From Streptomyces sp. 11x1 (GTDB lineage: Bacteria > Actinomycetota > Actinomycetes > Streptomycetales > Streptomycetaceae): 64,000 bases of DNA. The DNA lies in contig NZ_CP122458.1 of assembly GCF_032598905.1 (NCBI RefSeq), positions 7,899,001 through 7,963,000 of the forward strand. Direction: 5' to 3'. The notes under the pieces are model-generated. The model saw only the letters and a list, made by a program, of their open reading frames with translations. It searched no databases and had not been told where the DNA came from. The position numbers and the translations under genes are program-made. Positions 17,643 through 26,728 of this stretch are shown piece after piece. The first letter of the stretch is position 1; the number at the start of each line of letters is the position of its first letter.

Positions 17643-18290
17643 ATGGTTCGTGGTCTCCTCCTGGGCGGCGCCGTAGCCGCTCTCTTCGCCAGTGCGCTAC
17701 CCGCGCAGGCCGAGTCCCCCTTCGAGGACCCGCCCCCGGACAAGATCGTCATCAAGGTCGCCACGGTGAACGGCTCCGGCTGTCCCCAGGGCACGGCCGC
17801 GGTCGCCGTCGCACCGGACAACACGGCGTTCACGGTGACCTACAGCGACTACCTGGCCCAGGTGGGCGGCGGCGCGCCGTCCACCGCGTTCCGCAAGAAC
17901 TGCCAGCTCAACCTGATCGTCCATGTGCCCGGTGGCTTCACCTACGCCATCGCCAGCGTCGACTACCGCGGCTTCGCCTCGCTCCAGCGCGGCGCGAGCG
18001 GGGTGGAGAAGGCCTCGTACTACTTCCAGGGGTCCCCCGACACGGCGTCCCGGACCCACACGTTCAACGGCCCCTACGAGGACAACTGGCAGGCCACGGA
18101 CGAGACCGACTGGGCCCAACTGGTGTGGGCGCCCTGTGGTGTCGAGCGGAACTTCAACATCAACACGGAGCTGCGGGTCAACCGGGGGACGTCGCCGGCG
18201 GGCAGCACGAGCTTCATGACGATGGACTCGACGGACGGGGACATCAGCACGATCTATCACCTGGCCTGGAAGGAGTGCCCCGACAAGTGA
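17643..18290 (+). CDS. Secreted DUF4360 family protein
   Basis: 215 residues from the ATG at 17643 with GGAG eight bases upstream. A signal peptide (VRGLLLGGAVAALFASALPAQAE) precedes a mature domain with VATVNGSGCPQGTAAVAVAPD, FRKNCQLNL, YAIASVDYRGFA and WAPCGVERNFNINTELRV. This matches DUF4360, a secreted family common in fungi and streptomycetes with conserved Cys likely forming disulfides. The function is unknown. Confidence 0.88.
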   Translation: MVRGLLLGGAVAALFASALPAQAESPFEDPPPDKIVIKVATVNGSGCPQGTAAVAVAPDNTAFTVTYSDYLAQVGGGAPSTAFRKNCQLNLIVHVPGGFTYAIASVDYRGFASLQRGASGVEKASYYFQGSPDTASRTHTFNGPYEDNWQATDETDWAQLVWAPCGVERNFNINTELRVNRGTSPAGSTSFMTMDSTDGDISTIYHLAWKECPDK

Positions 18291-18629
18291 GTCGTGGTGC
18301 CGGGTGCGCCTCTCTCCGAGGGCACCCGGCGCTCGGGTCGGTCTTTCGCCCGCGGGCCGGCGGGGCGTCTCGCGCAGTTCCCTGCGCCCCTGAAAGACCA
18401 GGCCCTGCGGGCCTGGAAGCGTCGGCCGGGGCCGGCTGAGAGAAGACGGCCGGGGCAGGGCTGAAAAGCACGGGGCGCAGCCCCTGCTTTTCAGGGGCGC
18501 GGGGAACTGTGCGAGCAACCACGAATCACCCGCCCCCGTCGACGAATCAGGCGTTCCTGAGTCATCAGGCGCCCGGCACCCCCGCCGACGAAACACGCAC
18601 CCCCGAGTCATCAGGCGCCCGGCACCCCA
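18291..18629. other. Convergent intergenic region with repeat copy 2
   Basis: 339 bp between two convergent genes. Besides palindrome copy 2 it contains a short direct repeat: GGCGCCCGGCACCCC-type segments occur twice between 18565 and 18625 together with GAGTCATCAGGCG. No gene is visible. Confidence 0.6.
18369..18515. repeat. Dispersed palindromic repeat, copy 2
   Basis: Arms CGCGCAGTTCCCTGCGCCCCTG and complement with two mismatches flank a 90-bp loop containing smaller GC-rich hairpins. Located between two convergent genes. Confidence 0.8.
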
Positions 18630-19820
18630 TCACGCGCCGCCCACCAGCTCCTTCTCCAAGGGCGTCCGGAACCGAGGCGTGGCCCGGGTGTCACCCAACC
18701 ACCCCGCGAGCCGCGCAGCCTCCTCGTGGATCCTCTCCTCGGCCTCCCGCCCCACCCCGTCCTTGTCCAGCAACCGCCACACGACCTCCCCGTCCGCCCG
18801 CTGGGCCCACCCGCCCACCACCCGGCCGTTCCACCACACCGTCGGGCCGACGTTGCCGCTGTAGTCGAAGAGGGCGGACCGCATCCCGGGGTCGAGGTAC
18901 CAGTCGCGTTCGCGCCACCCCATGGCCGTCGGGTCGAGCGCCGGGAGCAGCGCGGCCCACGGCTCGCCGGAGTCGGGGACCGGCTCCTCGTCATCGGCGG
19001 TCACGAACCCCGTGCCCTCGTCCAGCGTCACGGCCCGCGCCCCGATCGCCGCCAGCGCCCGCCGCACCTCGGTGACACGCCACCCCGTCCACCACTTGAG
19101 ATCCGCCTCCGTCGCCGGGCCGCAGGCCGCCAACCACCGGCCCAGCAGGACCGCCTGGGCCTCGGCCACATCCAGCTCGGGGTGCGCGGGGGCCAGGGCC
19201 CAACGGAACTGGCTCGACGTCCAGGAGCCGAGCGGCCGTCCCCGGACGACCCTGCCCTCCACGCCCAGCACCCTGAGCAGCCGGGTCGAGACGGTGTGCG
19301 TCCCCTCGTAGCTCTTGCCCGCCGCATACACGAACCGCTCCCGCAACCTCGGCTCGTCCTCGGCGAGTTCGGACGCCGTGGCCTGGCCCCGGCGGGCCAG
19401 CGCGGTCAGCGCCGACTCCTGGACGTCCTTCAGCCAGGCCGCGTCGGGGGCCCCGGCCGCCGCCATGTCCTTCAGCAGCGCGGCCCTCTCCCGTGCGGCG
19501 ACCGTGAGACCGGTCGAGGCGTGCACCACGGGGGTCAGCTCCGTGGGGAACACGAAGACGGTGTGCCGCATGCCGTGCATCCGGACGAGCGTCCGGTCCG
19601 TGTAGAGCGCCCGCTCGGTCTCGGTCACCGTCCGCGTGGCGTCGGCGAGCCGTGCGCCCACGGCCAGGAACACGGTCGCGGGATCCGATCCGTGCAGTGC
19701 GACGAGCGTGTCGGCGACCTCTTCGGGACCCGCCGACCGCACCGATCCGGCCAACCGCTGCCGCAGCCCCAACCGCACGCGCCGCTCGCCCACCACGATG
19801 TACCGCCGTACGTCACCCAT
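18630..19820 (-). CDS. Winged-helix DNA-binding protein, AlkZ/YcaQ-like
   Basis: 396 residues from the ATG at 19820, which has AGGA eight bases upstream. The sequence fits the HTH_42 family of tandem winged-helix proteins (LVALHGSDPATVFLAVGARL, LYTDRTLVRMHGMRHTVFV, WYLDPGMRSALFDYSGNVGPTVWWNGRVVGGW). Members of this family include AlkZ and YcaQ, DNA glycosylases that repair crosslinks and bulky alkyl adducts. I cannot confirm the catalytic Gln motif, so a repair role is an inference. It may be cotranscribed with the phosphotransferase gene upstream (119-bp gap). Confidence 0.8.
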   Translation of the reverse strand: MGDVRRYIVVGERRVRLGLRQRLAGSVRSAGPEEVADTLVALHGSDPATVFLAVGARLADATRTVTETERALYTDRTLVRMHGMRHTVFVFPTELTPVVHASTGLTVAARERAALLKDMAAAGAPDAAWLKDVQESALTALARRGQATASELAEDEPRLRERFVYAAGKSYEGTHTVSTRLLRVLGVEGRVVRGRPLGSWTSSQFRWALAPAHPELDVAEAQAVLLGRWLAACGPATEADLKWWTGWRVTEVRRALAAIGARAVTLDEGTGFVTADDEEPVPDSGEPWAALLPALDPTAMGWRERDWYLDPGMRSALFDYSGNVGPTVWWNGRVVGGWAQRADGEVVWRLLDKDGVGREAEERIHEEAARLAGWLGDTRATPRFRTPLEKELVGGA

Positions 19821-19939
19821 GCCGGCCATCCTGCCGGACCCCACTGACAATCCCGGCCCACCGAAGGCCCCGCACGACCGCGAGACGCGGCCCGTAGCCC
19901 CGCACGGCCGTGTGACACGGCCCCTCCCCGGCCCCTTCC

Positions 19940-20890
19940 CTACGCGTACCGCTCCAGCACCCCGCCCACATACGCCTCCAGCCGCGTCGCCAGCACCTCC
20001 GGCGTCAGATCCGTCCGGCCCAGCTCCCGCCAGGGCCTCGCCAGCTTCTCCGCGTCGGGCGCGTACCCGAGGGCGTCCAGCAGCAGCCAGTACAGGTGGT
20101 CCCGGTCCTGGGACAGCCGGCGCCCACCGCGCGCCTCGTACCGCGCACGGAACCCCAGCCCGTACTCGGCGCCGTACAACAACGCCACGGTCGTCGAGCA
20201 GTGCGCCACATCCAGATCCGCCGGCCCCCACGAGGTCTCCACCCAGTCCACGACCCCGCCGATCCGCAGTTCCCCGTGCCCGCCCGCGCCCGCACCCGTG
20301 AACAGCACGTTCCCCGGATGGAAGTCCCGGTGCAGGAAACACCCCTCGTACGCGGGAGCCTCCCGCCGGATCACGTCCACGGCCCGTTCCCACAGCGGGC
20401 CCCCGGGCGTGGTGGCCCGGTCGGGCGAGGTCCAGGCCTGGTAGGTGCGAGGCCGTTCGTCGGGCACGACCGCGTGGATCCGGACGAGCTGTCCGGCGAG
20501 CAGGTCCAGCCGCTCCTCCAGGTCGGCGTCCTCCGCCACCCGCACGGACCCCGGCAGCAGGGACATCAACAGCGAGGGGTGGTCGGTGAGGTCGGCCGTC
20601 GGGTCGACGGCGTGCAGGACGGGTGTGGGGATGTCGTCGTACGGGGCGAGCAGGGTGAGTATCTCGGCCTCGCGGCTCAACAGCCCCGGCGCGTGCTGCC
20701 GGAAGAACGGTTTCACGAACGACCGCAGGACCAGATCCGTCCCGTCGTCGAGGGTCAGCCGGCGCATCCGCGACGTCCAACCTCCGCGCAGATCGGTCCA
20801 GTTCCGTACGGCGCGGCCCTCGGGGAGCTGCTTGGCCACCCACTCACGGGTCGCCGCCCATTCCTGATCATCGAAATCATCGAACGCCAT
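19940..20890 (-). CDS. Phosphotransferase (APH family)
   Basis: 316 residues. The kinase-like fold of the aminoglycoside phosphotransferase superfamily is shown by CFLHRDFHPGNVLF (catalytic HxDxxxxN) and VVDWVETSWGPADLDVAH (metal-binding Asp). An N-terminal lobe contains DLVLRSFVKPFF. Family members phosphorylate aminoglycosides, homoserine, choline or other small alcohols; the substrate cannot be inferred and resistance should not be assumed. The ATG at 20890 is the likely start. Confidence 0.85.
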   Translation of the reverse strand: MAFDDFDDQEWAATREWVAKQLPEGRAVRNWTDLRGGWTSRMRRLTLDDGTDLVLRSFVKPFFRQHAPGLLSREAEILTLLAPYDDIPTPVLHAVDPTADLTDHPSLLMSLLPGSVRVAEDADLEERLDLLAGQLVRIHAVVPDERPRTYQAWTSPDRATTPGGPLWERAVDVIRREAPAYEGCFLHRDFHPGNVLFTGAGAGGHGELRIGGVVDWVETSWGPADLDVAHCSTTVALLYGAEYGLGFRARYEARGGRRLSQDRDHLYWLLLDALGYAPDAEKLARPWRELGRTDLTPEVLATRLEAYVGGVLERYA

Positions 20891-21076
20891 GGAGCCAGTA
20901 TCCCCGAGGGCCCCCGCAGATCGCCGATACATGGGATGCCCCCGCACCCGTCGCACGAGCATCCTGGAACGGCGGAGCGAAGGCCCCCGGAACACCGGGC
21001 CCGTGCACGACGGGCGCCACTTTCCGGCCCCGGGGCCACTAGTCATCACCCACGCCACGCCCCGAGGAGGCCCGTC

Positions 21077-21369
21077 ATGGGCACCTTGATCCTGTCGGCG
21101 ACCGTGGTCCTGGTCGTCATGGGTTTCTCCAACCAAGTCCTCTGGCTGGCCGCTGTCGCCCTGCTCTACCTGTACGTCCGTTACGGCCGCACGGGGGGTG
21201 GCTCGGCGACGTCCTCGCCGGGCCCCCGGCGGGCGGCGGCGCGGCCCAGCCCTCCTCCTACCGCGCGTACCGCGATCGCCGTGACCAGCAGGCGAAGTGG
21301 GAGCGCCGCTACCGCCGTGAACGGCCTTTCGAGACCCGTCGGCAGGAGCGCGACAAGAGCAACAAGTGA
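21077..21369 (+). pseudogene. Small membrane protein gene with -1 frame change
   Basis: The ATG at 21077 has GAGGAG upstream. The first frame encodes one hydrophobic helix (about residues 3-36, VVLVVMGFSNQVLWLAA) and then YVRYGRTGG. At 21191-21199 the sequence ACGGGGGGT contains the heptamer G-GGG-GGT in the right phase for -1 slippage. In the -1 frame the sequence continues as a basic, conserved-looking tail (SSYRAYRDRRDQQAKWERRY, then RRERPFETRRQE) to a stop at 21367. The joined product would be 97 residues. Possible readings: a programmed frameshift, a one-base deletion in a G6 tract (pseudogene), or a sequencing error. The unshifted frame runs on to 21715 across the next gene and looks non-coding. 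Confidence 0.6.
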
Positions 21370-21389
21370 CGGCGTCCCCGGGGTCGGGG

Positions 21390-22037
21390 TCACAGCCCCG
21401 GGGCGCCCCAGATCGGGAACCACCGACTCAGCTCGGGCTCGATCCGCAACTCCTCCCCGAGCACGGCCCGGACCCGTAGCTCCAGCGCGTTGTCCCGCCG
21501 CTGCCCGCCACCGGGCAGCGGAGCGAACGGATAGAACGTCCCGCGCTTGTAGAGATAGACGATCCCGAGCCGCACACCGTCACCGTCACCGTCACCGTCA
21601 CTGGCATCCGCACCGGAGGACGCATTGGCGTCCCCGCCCGCGCCCTGACGCCGGAACCCGACGACCGAGCACAGCAGCTGCGGCCCGAACCCACCGCCCT
21701 CCAAGGCGCTGTTGACCGCGTGCAGGTCGCTCACCAGCGCGGGCAGGTCCCGCGGATCCCGCCGGGAGACGAGCCACGAGTAGCCGTACTCGTCCCGCTC
21801 GATCCCGACCGGCGGCCCGGTCCGCCCCGCGTCCGCGTCGAGCAGGGCCCGCACCTCCCGGCGTACGCCGTCGAAGGCCGCGCCCTCGACCGTCGCGAAG
21901 CACACCGCGCCCGTGCCGGTCGGGGTGAGGGAGGCGGCGGCCTCCAGCGCGACGGCGGCCGAGGGGAGGGCGAAGAGCCGGTCCAGGTCGGGTGCGACCG
22001 GCTTCGTACGGCCGAGGAGGATGTCCAGCAGCCCCAT
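21390..22037 (-). CDS. pspAB: PspA-associated protein PspAB
   Basis: 215 residues. MGLLDILLGRTK at the N-terminus and the WLVSRRDPRDLPALVSDLHAVN segment match PspAB, an actinobacterial protein linked to the phage-shock membrane-stress response. A Gly/Asp/Ala-rich insertion (about 132-154, GDANASSGADASDGDGDG) is probably lineage-specific. It follows htpX by 6 bp in an operon; PspAB and HtpX are known to co-occur. Its role is not established; membrane quality control is the likely context. Confidence 0.88.
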   Translation of the reverse strand: MGLLDILLGRTKPVAPDLDRLFALPSAAVALEAAASLTPTGTGAVCFATVEGAAFDGVRREVRALLDADAGRTGPPVGIERDEYGYSWLVSRRDPRDLPALVSDLHAVNSALEGGGFGPQLLCSVVGFRRQGAGGDANASSGADASDGDGDGDGVRLGIVYLYKRGTFYPFAPLPGGGQRRDNALELRVRAVLGEELRIEPELSRWFPIWGAPGL

Positions 22038-22043
22038 GCCCGC

Positions 22044-22985
22044 TCAGCCCGCCTTCCCGGGCTCCACGGACCCACCGGAACCCGGCCGGGCAGCGGCATC
22101 CAACTCCGCCGAGATCCGGGCCAGTTGATCGAGCCGCTGCTCCAGCGGCGGGTGGGTGGCGAAGAAGCGGGCCAGATGGGGGTGGTCGCCGAGCGCGGGG
22201 GTGAAGTAGAACGCGTTGAAGGCCTGCGAGGTGCGCAGGTCCCGGGTGGGGATGCGCGCGATGTCACCGGTGACCTTGGTGAGGGCGGAGGCGAGCGCCG
22301 AGGGCTGCCCGGTGAGGAGCGCGCCGGCCCGGTCGGCGGCCAGTTCGCGATAGCGGGACAGCACCCGGATCAGCAGGAAACTCAGGACGTACACGGCGGC
22401 GGAGACGCCCATGATCACACTGAAGACCACGGCGGTGTTCTGGTCCCGCCGTCCGCCGAACATGTGCGAGTAGAACGCGGCCCGGACGACGAGCCCGGCG
22501 ATCACCCCGAGGAACGACGCGACCGTCATGACGGCGACATCGCGATGGGCCACATGCGACAGCTCGTGCGCGAGCACGCCCTCCAGCTCGTCCGGCTCCA
22601 GCCGCCGCAGCAGCCCGGTCGTCACGCACACCACGGCGTGATCGGCGTTCCGCCCGGTCGCGAAGGCGTTCGGCATGTCCATATCGGCCACCGCGACCCG
22701 CGGCTTCGGCACGTCCGCCACCGCGCACAGCCGGTCCACGACCCCGTGCAGCAGCGGGTACTCCTCCGCCTCCACGATCCGCCCGCGCATCGCGTACAGG
22801 GCGACCCGGTCGGAGTACCAGTACTGCGCCCCCAGCAGCCCGGCGGCGATCACCACGACCAGCACCCAGGACTTCAGCAGCACGATCAGCACGGCCACGA
22901 ACACGACGTACAGCAACCCGAGCAGGAACAACGTGACCGTCATCCGCAGGGCCAACCGAGGATCACTCCGGAACCGCTCAGACAT
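22044..22985 (-). CDS. htpX: Zinc metalloprotease HtpX
   Basis: 313 residues. An M48-family membrane protease with the zinc motif HELSH, preceded by two N-terminal transmembrane helices (LALRMTVTLFLLGLLYVVFV and a second directly after) and followed by another hydrophobic pair. RYRELAADRAGA holds the third metal ligand Glu. It degrades damaged membrane proteins. The start at 22985 gives MSERFRSDPRLALRM. Operon with pspAB. Confidence 0.94.
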   Translation of the reverse strand: MSERFRSDPRLALRMTVTLFLLGLLYVVFVAVLIVLLKSWVLVVVIAAGLLGAQYWYSDRVALYAMRGRIVEAEEYPLLHGVVDRLCAVADVPKPRVAVADMDMPNAFATGRNADHAVVCVTTGLLRRLEPDELEGVLAHELSHVAHRDVAVMTVASFLGVIAGLVVRAAFYSHMFGGRRDQNTAVVFSVIMGVSAAVYVLSFLLIRVLSRYRELAADRAGALLTGQPSALASALTKVTGDIARIPTRDLRTSQAFNAFYFTPALGDHPHLARFFATHPPLEQRLDQLARISAELDAAARPGSGGSVEPGKAG

Positions 22986-23095
22986 CCGTACCACCCCACA
23001 CTCAGGCAGCAGCTCGTTCCGCTTCCATTGTGCGCCCGCGCATCCCACGAAGCGGTCATGCGGTGGTCGTGATCGGCCCTCAGCAGGGCAAAGGC

Positions 23096-23350
23096 TCAGT
23101 ACGAAGACCGATAGTTGACGTACCCGATGAGGGCGATCAGCCCTGCCACGCACCCGAAGACGATCAGCGTCGACACCCAGGACGACCGGCGCGGCTCCCG
23201 CGGCCCCGGGTCGGCGCGGAAGGGCTGGGGCGCGGGCGGGTTCTCCTTCCAGCGGGCCGCGAGCATCCGGGCCCGCGCGGAGGGCTCCTTGTGCTCGGCG
23301 CCGTCCGCCCACTTGATGTCGAACTCCCGCTCGTCGTCCTGTTCGCGCAT
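23096..23350 (-). CDS. Small single-pass membrane protein
   Basis: 84 residues from the ATG at 23350, preceded by GGGGAGA. The cytoplasmic N-terminus is acidic then basic (REQDDEREFDIKWADGAEHK), and a single helix lies near the C-terminus (STLIVFGCVAGLIALIGYVNY). Function unknown. It is on the same strand as glnA upstream and htpX downstream, with a 110-bp gap to htpX. Confidence 0.75.
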   Translation of the reverse strand: MREQDDEREFDIKWADGAEHKEPSARARMLAARWKENPPAPQPFRADPGPREPRRSSWVSTLIVFGCVAGLIALIGYVNYRSSY

Positions 23351-23440
23351 CCCCGTGTCTCCCCGTCGTCTCTCTCGACCTCTCGAACAGTCGTACAAGA
23401 ACCATACGACGACGCCCCGTCGGCGAGAAACGAAAACGAC

Positions 23441-23475
23441 GACGCCCCCGTCCCGGGAAACGGGAACGGGGGCGC
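23441..23475 (-). terminator. glnA terminator hairpin
   Basis: A GC-rich imperfect stem of about 14 bp with a loop containing GAAA lies 42 bp downstream of the glnA stop codon. Confidence 0.7.
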
Positions 23476-23516
23476 CGCCGTGAAGACGTACGGACTACGC
23501 GTCGATCATGCGCCGA

Positions 23517-24926
23517 TCACACGTCGAAGTACAGCTCGAACTCGTGCGGGTGCGGGCGCAGCTGCAGCGGGGCGATCTCGTTGGCGCGCTTGTAGTCGAT
23601 CCACGTCTCGATCAGGTCCGGCGTGAAGACGTCGCCCTGGAGGAGGAACTCGTGGTCGCGCTCCAGCGAGTCGAGGACGGCCGGGAGCGAGGTCGGGACC
23701 TGCGGGACGCCCGCGTGCTCCTCGGGGGCGAGCTCGTAGAGGTCCTTGTCGATCGGCTCGGCCGGCTCGATCTTGTTCTTGATGCCGTCGAGGCCCGCGA
23801 GCAGCAGGGCCGAGAAGGCGAGGTACGGGTTGCCGGAGGAGTCGGGCGCGCGGAACTCGACGCGCTTGGCCTTCGGGTTCGAACCCGTGATCGGGATACG
23901 CATGGCCGCGGAGCGGTTGCGCTGCGAGTAGACCAGGTTCACCGGGGCCTCGAAGCCCGGGACCAGACGGTGGTACGAGTTCACCGTCGGGTTGGTGAAG
24001 GCCAGCAGCGACGGGGCGTGCTTGAGGATGCCGCCGATGTAGTAGCGGGCGGTGTCCGACAGGCCCGCGTAACCGGCCTCGTCGTAGAAGAGCGGGGAGC
24101 CGCCCGACCACAGCGACTGGTGGACGTGCATGCCCGAGCCGTTGTCACCGAAGATCGGCTTCGGCATGAAGGTCGCGGTCTTGCCGTTGCGCCAGGCCAC
24201 GTTCTTCACGATGTACTTGAAGAGCTGGAGGTCGTCGGCCGCGGCGAGCAGCGTGTTGAACTTGTAGTTGATCTCGGCCTGGCCGGCGGTGCCCACCTCG
24301 TGGTGCTGGCGCTCGACCTGGAGGCCGGACTTGGCCAGCTCCAGCGAGATCTCCGCGCGCAGGTCGGCGAAGTGGTCGACCGGCGGGGTCGGGAAGTAGC
24401 CGCCCTTGTAGCGGACCTTGTACCCGCGGTTGTCCTCCAGCGCACCGGTGTTCCAGGCGCCCGCCTCGGAGTCGATGTGGTAGAAGGACTCGTTCTCCGA
24501 GGTCTTGAAGCGCACACTGTCGAAGACGTAGAACTCGGCCTCGGGGCCGAAGTACGCGGTGTCGGCGATACCGGTGGACGCGAGGTACGCCTCGGCCTTC
24601 TTCGCCACGTTCCGCGGGTCACGGGAGTACTGCTCGCCCGTGATCGGGTCGTGGATGAAGAAGTTGATGTTGACCGTCTTGTCGCGGCGGAACGGGTCGA
24701 CGCGCGCGGTGGACAGGTCGGCGCGGAGCGCCATGTCGGACTCGTGGATGGCCTGGAAGCCGCGGATCGAGGAGCCGTCGAACGCGAGCTCCTCGGCCGG
24801 GTCGAAGGCCGTGGCCGGGATCGTGAAGTGCTGCATCACACCCGGCAGGTCGCAGAAACGGACGTCGACGAACTTGACGTCCTCGTCCGCGATGAACTTC
24901 TTGGCCTCGTCGGCGTTCTGGAACAT
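23517..24926 (-). CDS. glnA: Glutamine synthetase I
   Basis: 469 residues, standard for the dodecameric GSI. Makes glutamine from glutamate and ammonia, the main ammonium assimilation route. Conserved blocks: [62 protein letters not shown]. Tyr397 in [10 protein letters not shown] matches the adenylylation site, so activity can be controlled by GlnE-type adenylylation. The start at 24926 has GGAGGAG upstream. A near-consensus GlnR operator lies at 25024-25061. The divergent neighbour encodes an RDD protein. Confidence 0.97.
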   Translation of the reverse strand: MFQNADEAKKFIADEDVKFVDVRFCDLPGVMQHFTIPATAFDPAEELAFDGSSIRGFQAIHESDMALRADLSTARVDPFRRDKTVNINFFIHDPITGEQYSRDPRNVAKKAEAYLASTGIADTAYFGPEAEFYVFDSVRFKTSENESFYHIDSEAGAWNTGALEDNRGYKVRYKGGYFPTPPVDHFADLRAEISLELAKSGLQVERQHHEVGTAGQAEINYKFNTLLAAADDLQLFKYIVKNVAWRNGKTATFMPKPIFGDNGSGMHVHQSLWSGGSPLFYDEAGYAGLSDTARYYIGGILKHAPSLLAFTNPTVNSYHRLVPGFEAPVNLVYSQRNRSAAMRIPITGSNPKAKRVEFRAPDSSGNPYLAFSALLLAGLDGIKNKIEPAEPIDKDLYELAPEEHAGVPQVPTSLPAVLDSLERDHEFLLQGDVFTPDLIETWIDYKRANEIAPLQLRPHPHEFELYFDV

Positions 24927-25007
24927 CCAGCTCCTCCTACTCCCGACGTCTCCTGCCGGGGTGGTAGTTCGTTCGTGCGGCCAGTGCGGTGGCACACGCT
25001 GTTCTCG

Positions 25008-25013
25008 ACACTA
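25008..25013 (-). promoter_or_regulatory. Candidate glnA -10 element
   Basis: TAGTGT on the minus strand, 10 bp from the near edge of the GlnR operator and about 80 bp upstream of glnA. The operator would then cover the -35 region and above, an activating position. Confidence 0.4.
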
Positions 25014-25023
25014 GGGACGGGTG

Positions 25024-25061
25024 ATTTCTCGTGCGTGACCCATTTGTTTCGCACAAGTTAA
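25024..25061 (-). promoter_or_regulatory. GlnR operator upstream of glnA
   Basis: Read on the minus strand: TTAAC-N6-GAAAC-N6-GTCAC-N6-GAAAT. All four half-boxes and the 6-bp spacers fit the GlnR consensus, with one mismatch in each outer box. GlnR activates glnA under nitrogen limitation in streptomycetes. The divergent RDD gene starts 63 bp away and could share control. Confidence 0.85.
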
Positions 25062-25124
25062 CCGGACATCCCGCCCCGCACCCCACCTGTCCGTATGGCA
25101 GAACGGTCGCAGTACCGTGGTCGG

Positions 25125-25592
25125 GTGGACAAGAGGCAAGCAATCGGATCGTGGCTCTCCGGCCCCCGCGAAGCCGCGGAGGCGGCCGGAGTCGACTTCG
25201 GATACAGGGGCCAACAGCTCGGTCTGCCGGAGGAGGGGCCCGGCTCCATCGCCCGCCCGGGCCGCCGTCTCGGCGCACTCGCCGTCGACTGGGGCCTCTG
25301 CCTCTTGATCGCATACGGCCTGATCACCGACGGCTACGACCAGGCCACCAGCAACTGGGCCCTGCTCATCTTCTTCCTGCTGCACGTCCTCACCCTGGGC
25401 ACGGTCGGCTTCACCCCCGGTAAGCGCCTCTTCGGCCTCCGCGTCGTCTCCCAGGACACCGGCACGGTGAGCCCCTGGCGCGCCGCCGTCCGCTCGGCCC
25501 TGCTCTGCCTCGCCATCCCCGCCCTGGTCTGGGACCGCGACGGCCGCGGCCTGCACGACCGGCTGGCGCGCACGGTCGAGGTCCGGATCTGA
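25125..25592 (+). CDS. RDD family membrane protein
   Basis: 155 residues from the GTG at 25125; an ATG at 25095 is an alternative with no better ribosome binding site. The N-terminal 45 residues are soluble (DKRQAIGSWLSGPREAAEAA). The RDD domain follows, with ARPGRRLGALAVDWGLCLLI holding the Arg and Asp of the family name, a second helix (WALLIFFLLHVLTLGTVGF), TPGKRLFGLRVV and a C-terminal WDRDGRGLHDRLART. RDD proteins have been linked to ion transport, but the role here is unknown. Divergent from glnA. Confidence 0.88.
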   Translation: MDKRQAIGSWLSGPREAAEAAGVDFGYRGQQLGLPEEGPGSIARPGRRLGALAVDWGLCLLIAYGLITDGYDQATSNWALLIFFLLHVLTLGTVGFTPGKRLFGLRVVSQDTGTVSPWRAAVRSALLCLAIPALVWDRDGRGLHDRLARTVEVRI

Positions 25593-25606
25593 GGCTCCCG
25601 AGCCGA

Positions 25607-25656
25607 GTACGACGATGGGGGCGCCCGGAGTGATCCGGGCGCCCCCATCGTCGTAC
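25607..25656. terminator. Perfect 23-bp bidirectional terminator
   Basis: A 23-bp perfect stem with loop GTGA sits between the convergent RDD and DUF4191 genes. The longest simple terminator in the window. Confidence 0.92.
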
Positions 25657-25672
25657 CGACGTACTCGGGTCG

Positions 25673-26374
25673 TCAGCGGGCCTTCGGACCGCCCTTCGGC
25701 ATGCGCATGCCCTTGGGCATCGGGCCCTTGGGGAGCGGCATGTTGCTCATCAGGTCGCCCATGGCGCGCAGCCGGTCGTTGGTCGCGGTCACCTGGGGGC
25801 CGGAGAGGACGCGCGGCAGCTTGAGCATGGTCGTGCGGAGCTTCTTCAGCTCGGTCTGGCCCTCGCCCGTGCCCACGACCAGGTCGTGCACGGGGACGTC
25901 CGCCACGATGCGGGCCATCTTCCGCTTCTCGGAGGCCAGCAGGCTCTTCACCCGGTTCGGGTTGCCCTCGGCGACCAGGACGATGCCGGCCTTGCCGACG
26001 GCCCGGTGCACCACGTCCTGGCTGCGGTTCATCGCCACCGCGGGCGTCGTGGTCCAGCCACGGCCCACGTTGTCCAGGACCGCCGCCGCGGCACCCGGCT
26101 GGCCTTCCATCTGCCCGAACGCGGCCCGCTCGGCACGCCGTCCGAACACGATCGCCGTCGCGAGGAAGGCGAGCAGGAGGCCCAGGATGCCGAGATAGAT
26201 GGGGTGACCGATCAAGAAACCGATCGCGAGGAAGACACCGAAGGTGATGATTCCGACAGCCGCGAGTACAAGACCGATCTTCTTGTCGGCCCTGCGGGTC
26301 ATCTTGTACGTGAGAGCGATCTGCTTGAGTCGCCCGGGGTTCGCAGCGTCCGCTGCGGGTTCCTTCCTCGCCAT
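25673..26374 (-). CDS. DUF4191 membrane protein
   Basis: 233 residues. Two adjacent transmembrane helices (about 34-56 and 58-77; GLVLAAVGIITFGVFLAIGF and IYLGILGLLLAFLATAIVF) follow a short basic N-terminus. The C-terminal cytoplasmic part has GRGWTTTPAVAMNRSQDVVH and VVHRAVGKAGIVLVAEG and ends in a Met/Pro/Lys-rich tail. This matches DUF4191, an actinobacterial family found beside lipA; its function is unknown. The context hints at a link to lipoate or cell-envelope biology. Confidence 0.88.
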   Translation of the reverse strand: MARKEPAADAANPGRLKQIALTYKMTRRADKKIGLVLAAVGIITFGVFLAIGFLIGHPIYLGILGLLLAFLATAIVFGRRAERAAFGQMEGQPGAAAAVLDNVGRGWTTTPAVAMNRSQDVVHRAVGKAGIVLVAEGNPNRVKSLLASEKRKMARIVADVPVHDLVVGTGEGQTELKKLRTTMLKLPRVLSGPQVTATNDRLRAMGDLMSNMPLPKGPMPKGMRMPKGGPKAR

Positions 26375-26524
26375 GGCACGAAGTCTACGTGTCCGGGGAA
26401 GCGAGGACGACGGCGGTGCCGGTGGGGACCGGAGACCGGCGGCTGCGCTGGGGAAGCGGCGCCGGGCGGCGGCGGTGCCGGTGTGGTGCGGCGTGCATGC
26501 GGAGCGGTGTTTCGTCGTGCGGTG

Positions 26525-26728
26525 TTACGAGGTGCGCGAGGCTACGACCGCTTCGAGGACACGCTCGGTCTCGACACGGTCCTTGGCGCGGCGGCGGTCC
26601 TCCAGGACGGAGGTCCAGGCGTTGCGACGGGCGGTGCGCTGGCCGCTGCTCATGAGCAGCGACTCGACGGCACGGAGTGCAACGGTGAACGACGGGATCG
26701 CTGTGGCGCGAACGGGTGCGGCCTGCAT
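26525..26728 (-). CDS. Small basic protein, 67 residues
   Basis: The frame encodes QAAPVRATAIPSFTVALRAV, then ESLLMSSGQRTARRNAWTSV and an Arg/Glu-rich helix to the end. It is on the same strand as lipA and DUF4191 and fills the gap between them, and the codon use is coding-like. No domain is recognised. Confidence 0.6.
   Translation of the reverse strand: MQAAPVRATAIPSFTVALRAVESLLMSSGQRTARRNAWTSVLEDRRRAKDRVETERVLEAVVASRTS

Noticed and set aside
19940..20890. Aminoglycoside resistance gene
   Set aside because: Only superfamily motifs are present; no close match to a known resistance enzyme can be claimed from sequence alone.
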